Below, one piece after another: positions 35,513 through 44,367 of a DNA stretch of 64,000 nt. Origin of the DNA: Acinetobacter lwoffii (lineage in GTDB: Bacteria > Pseudomonadota > Gammaproteobacteria > Pseudomonadales > Moraxellaceae). Both the position numbers and the translations under genes were made by a program. Position 1 is the first letter of the stretch, and every line of letters begins with the position of its first letter. Under the pieces are notes generated by a model. The model saw nothing but the letters and a program-made list of their open reading frames with translations, did not search any database and was not told the origin of the DNA. The stretch is from assembly GCF_029024105.1 (NCBI RefSeq), contig NZ_CP118963.1:806001-870000 (forward strand). Reading direction: 5' to 3'.

Positions 35513-36130
35513 TCAGGATGGACGATTTTTACGCTGCTGTCTACGGTAGAAAATCCAGATAATAATTACCACAACAATGGCAATAATCACATAACTGACT
35601 TTACTGAAAATTTGCTGCATCAAATGCTGGTTTTCGCCAAAATAAAATCCGACACACGCCAAAAATGTGGTCCAGATGATGGTTCCAAGTGCGCTATAAA
35701 ACATAAATTTCCAGAAGGGCATATGACTCATGCCAGCAGGAATGCTGATCAGCGAGCGAACCGCAGGAATCATGCGGCCAAAGAACACAATCCGGTGACC
35801 ATAATGCTCAAACCAACTCAATGATTTTTTTACATCTTCTGATTTAATAAATAAATATTTGCCATAACGATCGACAAATTTAAAAATAGAATCACGGTTA
35901 AATTTATAGCCAATCCAGTACAGCAAGGCAGCTGCCAGCAGGGAGCCGATACAGCCGGACATGATTACCCCGACGAGTATTAACTCGCCCTGAGAGGCTG
36001 AATAGCCCGCGGAAGGCATAATAATTTCGGAAGGGATTGGCGGGAAGACATTATCCAGGAACATGAGCAGAGCAATGCCCCAGTAGCCCAGTTGCTCCAT
36101 AACGGAAATAATCCATTCGGTCAGATTCAT
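35513..36130 (-). CDS. DedA family membrane protein
   Basis: This 205-residue protein begins with MNLTEWIISVMEQLGYWGI and shows the DedA signature: LDNVFPPIPSEIIMPSAGY, SLLAAALLYWIGY, then SWFEHYGHRIVFFGRMIPAVRSLISIPAG across adjacent blocks, with the conserved Arg residues. DedA/DedA-like proteins act in lipid-carrier recycling and membrane homeostasis. The key FxRxxPxxR-like block is intact. It is probably cotranscribed with the small membrane protein that follows. Confidence 0.9.
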   Translation of the reverse strand: MNLTEWIISVMEQLGYWGIALLMFLDNVFPPIPSEIIMPSAGYSASQGELILVGVIMSGCIGSLLAAALLYWIGYKFNRDSIFKFVDRYGKYLFIKSEDVKKSLSWFEHYGHRIVFFGRMIPAVRSLISIPAGMSHMPFWKFMFYSALGTIIWTTFLACVGFYFGENQHLMQQIFSKVSYVIIAIVVVIIIWIFYRRQQRKNRPS

Positions 36131-36144
36131 ATGATTGGCAAAAT

Positions 36145-36179
36145 AAAAAATACTGCCTGTATCCTAAGCAGTATTTTTT
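36145..36179 (-). terminator. rho-independent terminator after the small membrane protein gene
   Basis: On the minus strand AAAAAATACTGC and GCAGTATTTTTT pair over 12 positions around an 11-base loop, with a good T run. It separates the gene ending at 36218 from dedA. Confidence 0.8.
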
Positions 36180-36217
36180 GTGCGGTAAAGTCTTGGAATA
36201 TAAATGATCAGGCAGAA

Positions 36218-36496
36218 TTAGCTATGCGTCAGGGTATAAATATAAACTTTACGTAAGAAATAGGCCAAGCAGATCGGCAAAATACTTAGCAGGATAAAAT
36301 GCATGATGCTGGTATTGATATGGTAACCAATGAAAAGCGCCAAGATCGCGCCAATAACGGTTCCCAAGATAACGACGAACAGATGTGATTGCTGTTCAAG
36401 CTCTTCAGAAATTTGATGAAGCCGTTGCAACTTTATATTTTCTTTTGGTTGAAATTGAACCAGATTGTCTGAATCTCGAGCAAGTGAGCCTGCCAT
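36218..36496 (-). CDS. small two-helix membrane protein
   Basis: This 92-residue protein has a soluble start (residues 1-35, with QFQPKENIKLQRLHQISEEL) then two membrane helices (about 37-58 and 63-86). The ribosome site AAGGAATAT lies 8 bases before the ATG. No family is recognised. It is a single gene with its own terminator. Confidence 0.65.
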   Translation of the reverse strand: MAGSLARDSDNLVQFQPKENIKLQRLHQISEELEQQSHLFVVILGTVIGAILALFIGYHINTSIMHFILLSILPICLAYFLRKVYIYTLTHS

Positions 36497-36652
36497 TTTA
36501 TATTCCTTTTCACTTAAAAATTTTAGTTAATAATGAAAGACTTAGCTTGTAAATCACCGTATCATTAGACTAACAATCTTGTTTGGAAAAAAATGAGGTT
36601 CTTGGTAAGGAATTGGTAAGAGTTTTATTGCTGTTGTGATTTTTATGTAAAC

Positions 36653-36677
36653 AAAAAACCCTCCGAAGAGGGTTTTT
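36653..36677 (-). terminator. rho-independent terminator of trhO
   Basis: AAAAAACCCTC and GAGGGTTTTT pair around a CGAA/TTCG loop; it lies 26 bp after the trhO stop on the minus strand. Confidence 0.88.
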
Positions 36678-36702
36678 ATATATTTCATTACAAAAGGCCA
36701 AA

Positions 36703-37635
36703 TTAGAGGCGTTTGCGTTTTGCTGCTAAAATTTGTGATTGACGCATACGGAAACCTTCTTTTTGTTTCTCCGAGGTTTTGTCAATACAGTACACACAAG
36801 AGACACCATGTTCATAACTTGGGAGGGCAACTTCTTCTGGAAGTAAAGGCCAGCCACACGCATGACACTTGGTATTTTGGCCTTCTTCAACACCGTGCGT
36901 TACGGCAGTACGACCATCAAACACGAAGCATTCACCTTCCCACATGCTTTCTTCAGCCGGGGTTTCTTCCAGGTATTTTAGAATACCGCCTTTCAGGTGA
37001 TACACTTCGGTAAAACCTTCTTGTAGAAGAAGTGAAGTGGATTTTTCACAACGAATACCGCCAGTACAGAACATGGCAATTTTCTTGTCTTTGTGCTGTT
37101 CCAGATTATTTTTCACGTATTCAGGGAATTCGCGGAAGCTTTCAGTTTTCGGATCAATCGCGCCTTTGAACGTACCTGCTTTGTATTCGTAATCGTTACG
37201 GGTATCAACCAGAATCACGTCATCACGTGCAATCAGTTCGTTCCATTCTTTTGGATCAAGATAGTGACCGACTAAATCACGCGGTTTCACTTCCACGCCT
37301 AAAGTCACGATTTCTTTTTTTAATTTAATTTTCATTTTACGGAATGGTTTTTCAGAACTGTCAGATTCTTTGTATTCCATTTCGTTAAAACCTTCATTCA
37401 GAAGGAACTGGTGAATTTGATCAATCGATGCACGGTCGCCTGCAACCGTACCGTTAATGCCTTCACCTGCCACAATTAGAGTACCGCAAAGGTTGATGGA
37501 TTTTACCAAGTCCAAAAGACGTTGCTGAAGATCGGCAGGATCTTGAACTTCTTTGAATTGATAAAGTGCGGCAACAACCCAACCAGTCGTCGCTTGCTGT
37601 TCTACAGGTGCAAGCTGTTCTACAGTAGCGTTCAT
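36703..37635 (-). CDS. trhO: tRNA uridine-5-oxyacetic acid hydroxylase (rhodanese-like)
   Basis: The 310-residue protein (formerly YceA) has an N-terminal ferredoxin-like domain (VVAALYQFKEV...), a rhodanese domain with the active-site loop CTGGIRCEKS, and a C-terminal Cys-rich tail (CHACGWPL and CVYC). TrhO hydroxylates wobble uridine 34 in an oxygen-dependent route to cmo5U-type bases. The ATG at 37635 was chosen because GGAG lies 6 bases upstream and homologues match from here. Confidence 0.9.
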   Translation of the reverse strand: MNATVEQLAPVEQQATTGWVVAALYQFKEVQDPADLQQRLLDLVKSINLCGTLIVAGEGINGTVAGDRASIDQIHQFLLNEGFNEMEYKESDSSEKPFRKMKIKLKKEIVTLGVEVKPRDLVGHYLDPKEWNELIARDDVILVDTRNDYEYKAGTFKGAIDPKTESFREFPEYVKNNLEQHKDKKIAMFCTGGIRCEKSTSLLLQEGFTEVYHLKGGILKYLEETPAEESMWEGECFVFDGRTAVTHGVEEGQNTKCHACGWPLLPEEVALPSYEHGVSCVYCIDKTSEKQKEGFRMRQSQILAAKRKRL

Positions 37636-37824
37636 GGAATACTCCAACGTAGCATGATAATTTGAAAGGCGCATATTTTAGCTTGATTCGAGTGAATAAG
37701 CGAGTAAAACGCAAGTCTTTTAACAGGCTTCAATTCATGAGGGAGAGCGTGTATAGTCATGCCCGACCCAGGATTTTGTGCAGTGATGCAGATACTGAAA
37801 GTTGCAGTATCTTTGGAGTGTGTT

Positions 37825-38310
37825 TTGAGTTCAGATCGTCGTATTGCGTCTTTAACCCCATGTGCAGGGCGTTGCTCGACCGTATTTGGTGATGCGGTAT
37901 GTCGTGGTTGTCGCCGTTTTAATCATGAAGTGATCCACTGGAATACGTATAGTACCGAGCAGCATCGTGCCGTGTGGCAGCGACTGGATGCACAGCTGGA
38001 TCAGATTCTGGTACCGCTATTGCCGCATGCTGATCTTGTCAAAGTGCAGGCCTTTGTGCTGTCGAAACGGGTGCGCTTGCGTGATGACGCTTCCAAAGGG
38101 CGCAAGCTGTATCATGCTTTAAAGCTGTGTGAGAAAAATCGGCATTTTACCGACGATAGTGGTTTGGGTATTCATTATAAGCAGGTGCGTCCCTTGTGGG
38201 ATGAGTTTGAGCGTCGGATCTTGGCCTTGGCTACCGCCAGTTATGATCTGGCTTTTCTGCGGGCAGATGGCATCAGTCAGCATCTGATTCATATACAAGA
38301 AGAGGATTAA
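37825..38310 (+). CDS. DUF1289 domain protein
   Basis: The product is about 161 residues. Its N-terminus holds the DUF1289 motif: LTPCAGRCSTVFGDAVCRGC then RFNHEVIHWNTYS, four cysteines likely to bind iron or zinc. The remainder is a helical region with basic residues, longer than the usual DUF1289-only proteins. The start is uncertain: TTG at 37825 has GGAG six bases upstream, while the frame is open to an ATG at 37759. The terminator stem overlaps its stop codon. Confidence 0.75.
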   Translation: MSSDRRIASLTPCAGRCSTVFGDAVCRGCRRFNHEVIHWNTYSTEQHRAVWQRLDAQLDQILVPLLPHADLVKVQAFVLSKRVRLRDDASKGRKLYHALKLCEKNRHFTDDSGLGIHYKQVRPLWDEFERRILALATASYDLAFLRADGISQHLIHIQEED

Positions 38311-38323
38311 GTCCTCTTTTTTT
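38299..38323 (+). terminator. terminator overlapping the DUF1289 stop codon
   Basis: AAGAGGA and TCCTCTT pair around TTAAG, with seven T after the stem. The stop codon lies within the loop. Confidence 0.75.
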
Positions 38324-38355
38324 ATGCATAAAAATAACAATAGCTGAGGGGTGGC

Positions 38356-38967
38356 ATGAATATTAGTGAATATTTTTTATATTGTCTGGCTGTTGTGGTG
38401 ATGATCGCTACACCTGGCCCAGTGATGTTGCTGGTGGCCAGTGCCGGTTTAAAAGGTGGTTATGCGGCGGCTTTAAGAACCATTTTTGGTACCAATTTCG
38501 CCTCTCTGGTGTTAATTGCCTTATCGGTATTGAGTCTAAAAGGTTTACTGGTCATTAATGAGCAATGGCTGGATGCCATCAAGCTGTTGGGCTGTTTGTA
38601 TATTGGCTATCTGGGCTGGCAGATTTTCCGTGAAGTTATTTTTAAGCCGCAGGATCAAACTCAGGAGAGTCTAGTTCCTGTGCGTGGCGGTTTTCGACAA
38701 GGTTTTCTGGTTGGCATTTCCAATCCTAAGGACATTATTTTCTTTGCGGCTTTTTTCCCGCAATTTATCGGAATTACCCCCGATCTTGATTTAAGTTTAA
38801 TCATTCTGACTTTGAGCTGGATCATCCTGGATTTTCTGACGTTGTCTGTGGTGTATTTGGGTTTCAACCACTTATCCCATTCTCGACTCTATCCACATTT
38901 GCTGGCATTGTGCGGCATGATTCTGCTCATGATTGCAGGGTACGGAATTTATCAAATCCTGATTTAA
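38356..38967 (+). CDS. LysE/RhtB family amino-acid exporter
   Basis: This 203-residue protein has about six membrane helices and begins MNISEYFLYCLAVVVMIATPGPVM, where the ATPGP motif is typical of the family. It continues with LLVASAGLKGGYAA and FLVGISNPKDIIFFAAFFPQF in two blocks. RhtB proteins export amino acids such as threonine, homoserine or lysine. Here the substrate is unknown. A GAGGGG site precedes the ATG. Confidence 0.88.
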   Translation: MNISEYFLYCLAVVVMIATPGPVMLLVASAGLKGGYAAALRTIFGTNFASLVLIALSVLSLKGLLVINEQWLDAIKLLGCLYIGYLGWQIFREVIFKPQDQTQESLVPVRGGFRQGFLVGISNPKDIIFFAAFFPQFIGITPDLDLSLIILTLSWIILDFLTLSVVYLGFNHLSHSRLYPHLLALCGMILLMIAGYGIYQILI

Positions 38968-39057
38968 AAATGTACAGCATACTTGGACTGTTCCTGCCTG
39001 GCATATCCTGCAAAAATCATGCTAAGGTGAAATCAAATAAAAATTGAACAGATTAGC

Positions 39058-40863
39058 ATGTCCAGAACAGTACCATCGCCAGATCGTCCATTTTCCCCGC
39101 TGTTATTTATTCAACCTGCTGTGATTCAAATTCTTCAAATCATTGGGCTGGCGCTGATCGCTGTCAGTATCGTGTATCTGCTGGCAGCAAACTGGTGGAT
39201 GCTTCCCAAATTCATCCAGCTGTTTATTCCTCAAATTTTATTGCTGGGTTCGGCATTGCTGAGTGTGTGTTTCGCTGCGCGGGAAAAGTTAAGACAAAGT
39301 CTGGATACTGTATCGGGTCTAATGTTGGGCTTAAGTCTGGCCGTGATTGGACAGATTTATCAGACGGGTGCTGACAGTTATCAGTTATTTCTGCTTTGGG
39401 CTTTACTGTTGCTGCCTTGGCTGTATCGGCTGAATATTGGGATCTTTGCATTATTTTGTGTGGTCAGCCAACTAGCACTCTATTTTTATTTTAAACAAAG
39501 CTTTTGGTTGGTGCGTGCTGAAACTCTTTATTTGCTCGGTCTGAATCTTTTGACAGGGCTAAGTATGATCTATGCCTTACGTTATTATCCGGTTTTACGC
39601 TATCTGTTTATCGCCGTCGTGGTGCTCATTTCGGTAGTGAGTATGTTCCGGTTTATCGACTCGGATTCGATCTGGTATTTGGCTTCGGTGCTGGTTCTGC
39701 CTGTTTTATTCAGTGTTTATTTCTATACCCGAAAGCAACAGCTTGAAACCAGTTTGCTTGTTGCAGGACTGGCCCTGAGTTTTAGTGTTCTCATTTTTGA
39801 TCTCACTCAGCAATATTTACAGGATTCTGCCGCTGGCTTATTGGTACTAGCTTTGCTGATATTCAGCTGGTTTGCAGCTATTACCGGTCTGCTGATCAAG
39901 CTGTTGCCCAAGAGCCGATTTTCGGTCATTCCACTGGCCCTTGGCGCATGGATTGCTGGTGTGATCTTAGCCATCTTGTTGCTGACTTATTGGGAAAGTT
40001 TTTCGATTCTGATGGGAATCATTTTTATCGCGGTCGCCTGGTGGTTGATTCGTAGCAAGCCCTCAGTTTTTCTGCGACAATTGGCTTATTGTTTATGGGT
40101 TTGCGGTCAGGCCGCGGTATTGATTCATACTCAATTACTCACAGAGAGCCTATTGCTGATCTGGCTGATACAGGTCGGCATTACGCTGCTGACTATCATG
40201 AGTCGTATGCATTGGCTGGTGGTACTGTTGCAACTGTTACTCGCACATATACTGGGAATTGCAGTTCTGGTCGAGCAACATGCATTTTTTCAGGATCAGC
40301 GCCTGCTGACGTGGATCATGCTGCTGAATTACAGTGTTCTGACTGTGGCTTTGATTACTGCGAGATACTGGCTCGCTTCAGCTTATGCCAAAAGCGTGAA
40401 TTTATGGATGATCAGTATTTTGGCGGTGACGGCTATTTTTCAATGCCTGCTGCAATTTGGTGTGGCTCAGCAATTGCAGCCTCGCGGTATGGATGAAGCG
40501 ATTATTTTCTATATTTTGCCAGCGCTCTGGCTATTGAGTTTTGTAGCGATTCATCTCAAGCAATTTTCATGGATTCAACTCTGGCTGATTCCTGCCGCGG
40601 GAATTCTGCTGATTGCATTGGGTTACTTTGAAATTTTTATCATTCTGGTATTTATGGCCTGGGCCATGGTGAATCAACAACGATTGATGCAAGCCTTGAG
40701 CATTTTGCTGCTGATCTTCTGGTTGTGGTTGCTGTATTACAATCTGGGACTCAGCTTTTTATTTAAAAGTGTCAGTATTTTTGCCTCAGGTGTGCTGGTG
40801 TTGTTTCTGGCCTATGTGTGGAGTTCACCGAAGTTTCAGCTGAAAGCAGGAGTAGCCTCATGA
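39058..40863 (+). CDS. DUF2157 multi-pass membrane protein
   Basis: This 601-residue protein is almost all membrane helices (about 17). The N-terminal ~150 residues match DUF2157 (IIGLALIAVSIVYLLAANWWMLP then GLMLGLSLAVIGQIYQTGADSYQLF in blocks), and the rest resembles DUF4401. Its stop overlaps the start of the next gene (ATGA at 40860-40863), so the two proteins are made together, a pairing seen repeatedly in proteobacteria. Function is unknown. Confidence 0.85.
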   Translation: MSRTVPSPDRPFSPLLFIQPAVIQILQIIGLALIAVSIVYLLAANWWMLPKFIQLFIPQILLLGSALLSVCFAAREKLRQSLDTVSGLMLGLSLAVIGQIYQTGADSYQLFLLWALLLLPWLYRLNIGIFALFCVVSQLALYFYFKQSFWLVRAETLYLLGLNLLTGLSMIYALRYYPVLRYLFIAVVVLISVVSMFRFIDSDSIWYLASVLVLPVLFSVYFYTRKQQLETSLLVAGLALSFSVLIFDLTQQYLQDSAAGLLVLALLIFSWFAAITGLLIKLLPKSRFSVIPLALGAWIAGVILAILLLTYWESFSILMGIIFIAVAWWLIRSKPSVFLRQLAYCLWVCGQAAVLIHTQLLTESLLLIWLIQVGITLLTIMSRMHWLVVLLQLLLAHILGIAVLVEQHAFFQDQRLLTWIMLLNYSVLTVALITARYWLASAYAKSVNLWMISILAVTAIFQCLLQFGVAQQLQPRGMDEAIIFYILPALWLLSFVAIHLKQFSWIQLWLIPAAGILLIALGYFEIFIILVFMAWAMVNQQRLMQALSILLLIFWLWLLYYNLGLSFLFKSVSIFASGVLVLFLAYVWSSPKFQLKAGVAS

Positions 40864-41426
40864 AAAAGTTTCTGGCGCTGCACCTGAGTATTTTTAGTAT
40901 TGCTTTATTCGTAGGTTTAATTGTCCAGCATGAATGGCATCTGGCCAAAAGTGACAGCATCTTTGTAGAGTTAGCGCCAGTCGATCCGCGTTCGATCCTG
41001 CAAGGGGATTATATGGCACTGAACTATGATCTGCATTTTAGCGCAGTGGCAGCGAGGAATGGTTCCGAACAGCCTGTTTCTGACATCTGGATTGAAGATT
41101 TTGAAAATCAATCGCATGTGATGAGTTATGTGCAGCTGGATCAGCAGCGCAGAGTCATCAAAACCAGTTTTGATCAAAGCACATTAAATCAGTCGGAACG
41201 TTCAGCCCGATTAATGCTGAAAAACCCACGCAATACTTTTGAGGCTTTATATCCTGCTGCTAACAGTTTCATGTTCGCCGAAGGCCTGGAGCCTTGTTAT
41301 CGTAATGCCAAATTTGCAGAGCTGAAAGTGAAGGAAAATGGTAAGGCCTTGTTATTTGATTTGCTGGATCAACAATTAAAACCTTTAAACTGTGAAAGCT
41401 CTAAAAGCTGGCGAGAGGGCAGTTAA
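40860..41426 (+). CDS. GDYXXLXY domain-containing protein
   Basis: The 188-residue protein has one N-terminal membrane helix (about 3-22) and a periplasmic domain with the name-giving motif in LQGDYMALNYDL. It starts at the ATG inside the ATGA overlap with the DUF2157 gene; AGGAG lies just upstream. Two cysteines late in the protein (EPCYRNAKF and LNCESSK) may form a disulfide. The domain always occurs with DUF2157/DUF4401 partners, suggesting a membrane complex of unknown task. Confidence 0.88.
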   Translation: MKKFLALHLSIFSIALFVGLIVQHEWHLAKSDSIFVELAPVDPRSILQGDYMALNYDLHFSAVAARNGSEQPVSDIWIEDFENQSHVMSYVQLDQQRRVIKTSFDQSTLNQSERSARLMLKNPRNTFEALYPAANSFMFAEGLEPCYRNAKFAELKVKENGKALLFDLLDQQLKPLNCESSKSWREGS

Positions 41427-41447
41427 ACAGGTCAATATTCCAGTATT

Positions 41448-41474
41448 AAAAAAGCCCGCAATGTGCGAGCTTTT
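41448..41474. terminator. bidirectional terminator between convergent genes
   Basis: AAAAAAGCCCGCA and TGCGAGCTTTT pair around ATG, with a G-T pair on the minus strand. The T run on the minus side favours panD, but both convergent genes can use it. Confidence 0.8.
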
Positions 41475-41494
41475 GGGTATCTGGTCTGATCGGC

Positions 41495-41875
41495 TTATGC
41501 AACTTGTACCGGAATACAGTTGGCAGTGTGGCTGACTGTATTGTTTGGGTTAGCATAAACCAAACGAGGCTGATGGGCATTCGCTTCAGCTTCAGTGAAA
41601 TCGCCAAAGGTTGCAATAATCACGATATCGCCTACATCGGCCTGATGTGCAGCGCCACCATTCACTGAAATAATGCCTGAATTGTCTTCGCCACGAATTG
41701 CATAAGTTGCAAAACGTTTACCATTGGTCACGTTCCACACATGAATTTCTTCGTATTCACGAATGCCAGCCAAATCCATCAAAACGCCATCAATTGCACA
41801 TGAACCTTCATAGTGTAGTTCTGCATGTGTAACGTGAGCGCGGTGAATTTTGCATTTTAATAAACGAGATAGCAT
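41495..41875 (-). CDS. panD: aspartate 1-decarboxylase
   Basis: The 126-residue pyruvoyl enzyme makes beta-alanine for pantothenate and CoA. It begins MLSRLLKCKIHRAHVTHAEL and has the self-cleavage site in HYEGSCAIDG (between Gly and Ser). GAAAHQADVGD-like residues (NGGAAHQADVGDIVIIATF in two blocks) complete the fold. The CoA pathway is represented again by coaD in this window. Confidence 0.96.
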   Translation of the reverse strand: MLSRLLKCKIHRAHVTHAELHYEGSCAIDGVLMDLAGIREYEEIHVWNVTNGKRFATYAIRGEDNSGIISVNGGAAHQADVGDIVIIATFGDFTEAEANAHQPRLVYANPNNTVSHTANCIPVQVA

Positions 41876-42019
41876 GGCTAGCGTCCCCTGAGTTGACCTA
41901 AGAGTTTGATCATTTGGTTAAATCAATCTTGCTTGCTGTATGGTGAACAATCGAGCAAACGCATTTTGCGCTTAAATAAACTTTCTGGCAAGCGGAATTG
42001 TCCAGCAATTTTTGAATGT

Positions 42020-42601
42020 TTAGTTCGGCTTATATGCGTTAATTTGATTCATGGCTTGCTGTACTTCACCATTCACCAGCATTTTTGTGCGGGCGAGGGC
42101 ATGGGAAATCGCATCATCCATTAAGTTCTGTTCGCTGCTAGGTGCTTTACTGAGCACATGACCGGAAACACGGTCTTTGGCACCAGGATGACCAATTCCA
42201 ATACGCAGGCGATGGAAGTTTGAACCAATATGCGGAACGATATCGCGTAGACCATTATGACCACCGTGACCACCGCCAGTTTTCAGGCGAATGACACCAG
42301 GATTCATGTCTAATTCATCATGGGCAATCAGGATCGATTCAGGTGCGATATTGTAGAATTTGGCGAAAGGAACAACACTTTTACCGGAAAGGTTCATAAA
42401 GGTTGTCGGTAGAAGAAGACGGACGTCTTGACCTTCGATATTGCCACGACCGCTAAATCCATTGAATTTCGGGTCTTTTTTGAGGGTAATGCCATATTGG
42501 TCTGCAAGGCGTTCTACGAACCAGAAGCCTGCATTATGGCGGGTTTGGGCATACTCAGAACCTGGGTTACCCAAACCAACAATCAGTGAAATATTTGACA
42601 C
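42020..42601 (-). CDS. pth: peptidyl-tRNA hydrolase
   Basis: This 193-residue enzyme rescues stalled peptidyl-tRNA. The catalytic His is in YAQTRHNAGFWFVE. Typical motifs follow: FMNLSGKSVVPFAKF, HDELDMNPGVIRLKTGGG-like blocks and GHNGLRDIVPHIG. It lies 18 bp after rplY on the same strand, the usual gammaproteobacterial order prs-rplY-pth. Confidence 0.97.
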   Translation of the reverse strand: MSNISLIVGLGNPGSEYAQTRHNAGFWFVERLADQYGITLKKDPKFNGFSGRGNIEGQDVRLLLPTTFMNLSGKSVVPFAKFYNIAPESILIAHDELDMNPGVIRLKTGGGHGGHNGLRDIVPHIGSNFHRLRIGIGHPGAKDRVSGHVLSKAPSSEQNLMDDAISHALARTKMLVNGEVQQAMNQINAYKPN

Positions 42602-42619
42602 TAATTACACCATTAACAC

Positions 42620-42916
42620 TTATGCGCGTTTGAAGTCAGCGTGCATTGGTGTGTTTTTAGCTGGGTGACGTTGTAACGCTTGGATTTTAACGCTTTCAAC
42701 TTTACCGTCTACATCAATTTCGATAACTTCTTCAAAGAATGAATTGTTTTCTAAGAATTTAACAAGCTGACGAAGCTCAACAGTAATTGCTACAGGAGCA
42801 GCTTCACCACCGTAGATGATTGCAGGAACTTTAGCTTGAAGACGAAGGCGGCGGCTCGCACCTTTCCCTTGAACTGCTTCTTCACGTGCTGCTGCGTTTA
42901 ATACGAAGTTTGCCAT
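42620..42916 (-). CDS. rplY: 50S ribosomal protein L25
   Basis: The 98-residue protein is the short form of bL25 that lacks the CTC-type C-terminal domain. It begins MANFVLNAAAREEAVQGKGA and ends HPAKNTPMHADFKRA. It binds 5S rRNA. AGGATG precedes the ATG at 42916; the frame extends a few codons further. It is downstream of prs, with a terminator between. Confidence 0.95.
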   Translation of the reverse strand: MANFVLNAAAREEAVQGKGASRRLRLQAKVPAIIYGGEAAPVAITVELRQLVKFLENNSFFEEVIEIDVDGKVESVKIQALQRHPAKNTPMHADFKRA

Positions 42917-42970
42917 GATAGACATCCTATTTAAGTTAAATGAACCAGACTTGCGACCAGTCTAGTGAGT

Positions 42971-42997
42971 AAAAGCCCTACCAAATGGCAGGGCTTT
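42971..42997 (-). terminator. rho-independent terminator of prs
   Basis: On the minus strand AAAGCCCTGCC and GGTAGGGCTTT pair with one G-T, ending in TTTT. It separates prs from rplY. Confidence 0.75.
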
Positions 42998-43014
42998 GAA
43001 AATTCAGCGCTCTA

Positions 43015-43968
43015 TTATAGATAAGAATCGAACATTGCGCTAATAGATTCTTCGTTGTTAATACGACGAATCGTTTCGGCAACCATGCTGGCTACTGAAA
43101 CCTGGCGAATCTTGCCCAGAGCTAAAGCTTCATCAGAAAGAGGAATGGTATCAGTCACAACCAGTTCATCAATCACAGAATTCTTTAAGTTTTCAATCGC
43201 TTTACCAGAAAGTACTGGATGCGTTGCATACGCAACAACCTTGCGAGCACCGAAAGTTTTCAATGCATCAGCAGCTTTGCATAACGTACCAGCAGTATCT
43301 ACCATGTCATCAACGATGACACAATCACGATCTTTTACATCGCCAATCAAATGCATCACTTGTGATTCATTCGCTTTTTGACGACGCTTATCGATGATTG
43401 CAAGATCGATATCGCCCATTTGTTTCGCAACAGCACGTGCACGCACTACACCACCTACGTCAGGTGAAACCACCATCAGGTTGTGATGCGACTGTTGACG
43501 CAAGTCAGCAAGTAGCGCTGGTGTACCGTAGATGTTGTCTACAGGGATATCGAAGAAGCCTTGGATCTGGTCAGCGTGCAAGTCGATCATCACAACACGG
43601 TCAACGCCTACAGTAGTGAGCATGTCTGCTACAACTTTTGCAGTAATTGGAACACGTGCTGAACGTGGACGACGGTCTTGACGAGCATAACCAAAATAAG
43701 GAATCACGGCAGTAATACGACCTGCACTTGCACGACGCAAAGCATCAGCCATTACTAAGATTTCCATCAGGTTATCGTTAGTTGGGGCACAAGTAGGTTG
43801 TACGATAAATACGTCTTTACCACGAACGTTTTCAGTAATCTCGACAGCAATTTCACCGTCAGAGAACTGACCTACAGAGGCAGCGCCTAGAGGAATATGT
43901 AAGTGACTTACGACTTTTTGAGCGAATTGTGGATGCGCAGATCCACTAAAAACGACAAGATTGGGCAT
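43015..43968 (-). CDS. prs: ribose-phosphate pyrophosphokinase (PRPP synthase)
   Basis: The 317-residue enzyme makes PRPP from ribose 5-phosphate and ATP for nucleotides, His and Trp. It begins MPNLVVFSGSAHPQFAQKVV and has the ATP flexible region YFGYARQDRR, and the PRPP loop DCVIVDDMVDTAGT. AAGGGTG precedes the ATG; the open frame upstream runs into the tRNA region and was rejected. It lies just downstream of four tRNA-Gln genes. Confidence 0.97.
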   Translation of the reverse strand: MPNLVVFSGSAHPQFAQKVVSHLHIPLGAASVGQFSDGEIAVEITENVRGKDVFIVQPTCAPTNDNLMEILVMADALRRASAGRITAVIPYFGYARQDRRPRSARVPITAKVVADMLTTVGVDRVVMIDLHADQIQGFFDIPVDNIYGTPALLADLRQQSHHNLMVVSPDVGGVVRARAVAKQMGDIDLAIIDKRRQKANESQVMHLIGDVKDRDCVIVDDMVDTAGTLCKAADALKTFGARKVVAYATHPVLSGKAIENLKNSVIDELVVTDTIPLSDEALALGKIRQVSVASMVAETIRRINNEESISAMFDSYL

Positions 43969-44004
43969 GAAGCACCCTTGGCGGTTGGGATATATGGGAA
44001 TAGA

Positions 44005-44079
44005 TGGCAGGGGTAGCTGGATTCGAACCAACGGATGCCGAGATCAAAACCCGGTGCCTTACCACTTGGCGATACCCCT
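44005..44079 (-). tRNA. tRNA-Gln (UUG), copy 4 in transcript order
   Basis: The 75-nt gene folds as a cloverleaf with acceptor AGGGGTA paired to TACCCCT, discriminator G and an encoded CCA. The anticodon is TTG in the loop GTTTTGATC. The TpsiC arm carries GGTTCGAATCC. It is nearly identical to the three other copies. Confidence 0.97.
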
Positions 44080-44171
44080 AATGCGGCAGAACTTTAATAT
44101 TTTTGCGGTAAAGTGTCAAGGTAAATTAACAGTCTTACAGCAAATGAGTGCTCTGTCTTTTTTCGAGAAAA

Positions 44172-44246
44172 TGGCAGGGGCGGCTGGATTCGAACCAACG
44201 GATGCCGAGATCAAAACCCGGTGCCTTACCACTTGGCGACGCCCCT
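44172..44246 (-). tRNA. tRNA-Gln (UUG), copy 3, variant acceptor stem
   Basis: Same anticodon and body as the other copies. The acceptor reads AGGGGCG with CGCCCCT, so base pairs 6-67 and 7-66 changed from T-A and A-T to C-G and G-C. Pairing is kept. CCA is encoded. Confidence 0.97.
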
Positions 44247-44266
44247 AAATTTGATGAACTGTAAGA

Positions 44267-44341
44267 TGGCAGGGGTAGCTGGATTCGAACCAACGGATGC
44301 CGAGATCAAAACCCGGTGCCTTACCACTTGGCGATACCCCT
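44267..44341 (-). tRNA. tRNA-Gln (UUG), copy 2
   Basis: A 75-nt cloverleaf with the same sequence as the first and fourth copies. It lies 20 bp from the variant copy and 26 bp from the next. CCA is encoded. Confidence 0.97.
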
Positions 44342-44367
44342 AATACAGTACATCTACAGGTGAAGAA

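Noticed and set aside
43969..44031. N-terminal extension of Prs
   Set aside because: It would run into the tRNA-Gln gene; the conserved start MPNLVVFSG has its own ribosome site.
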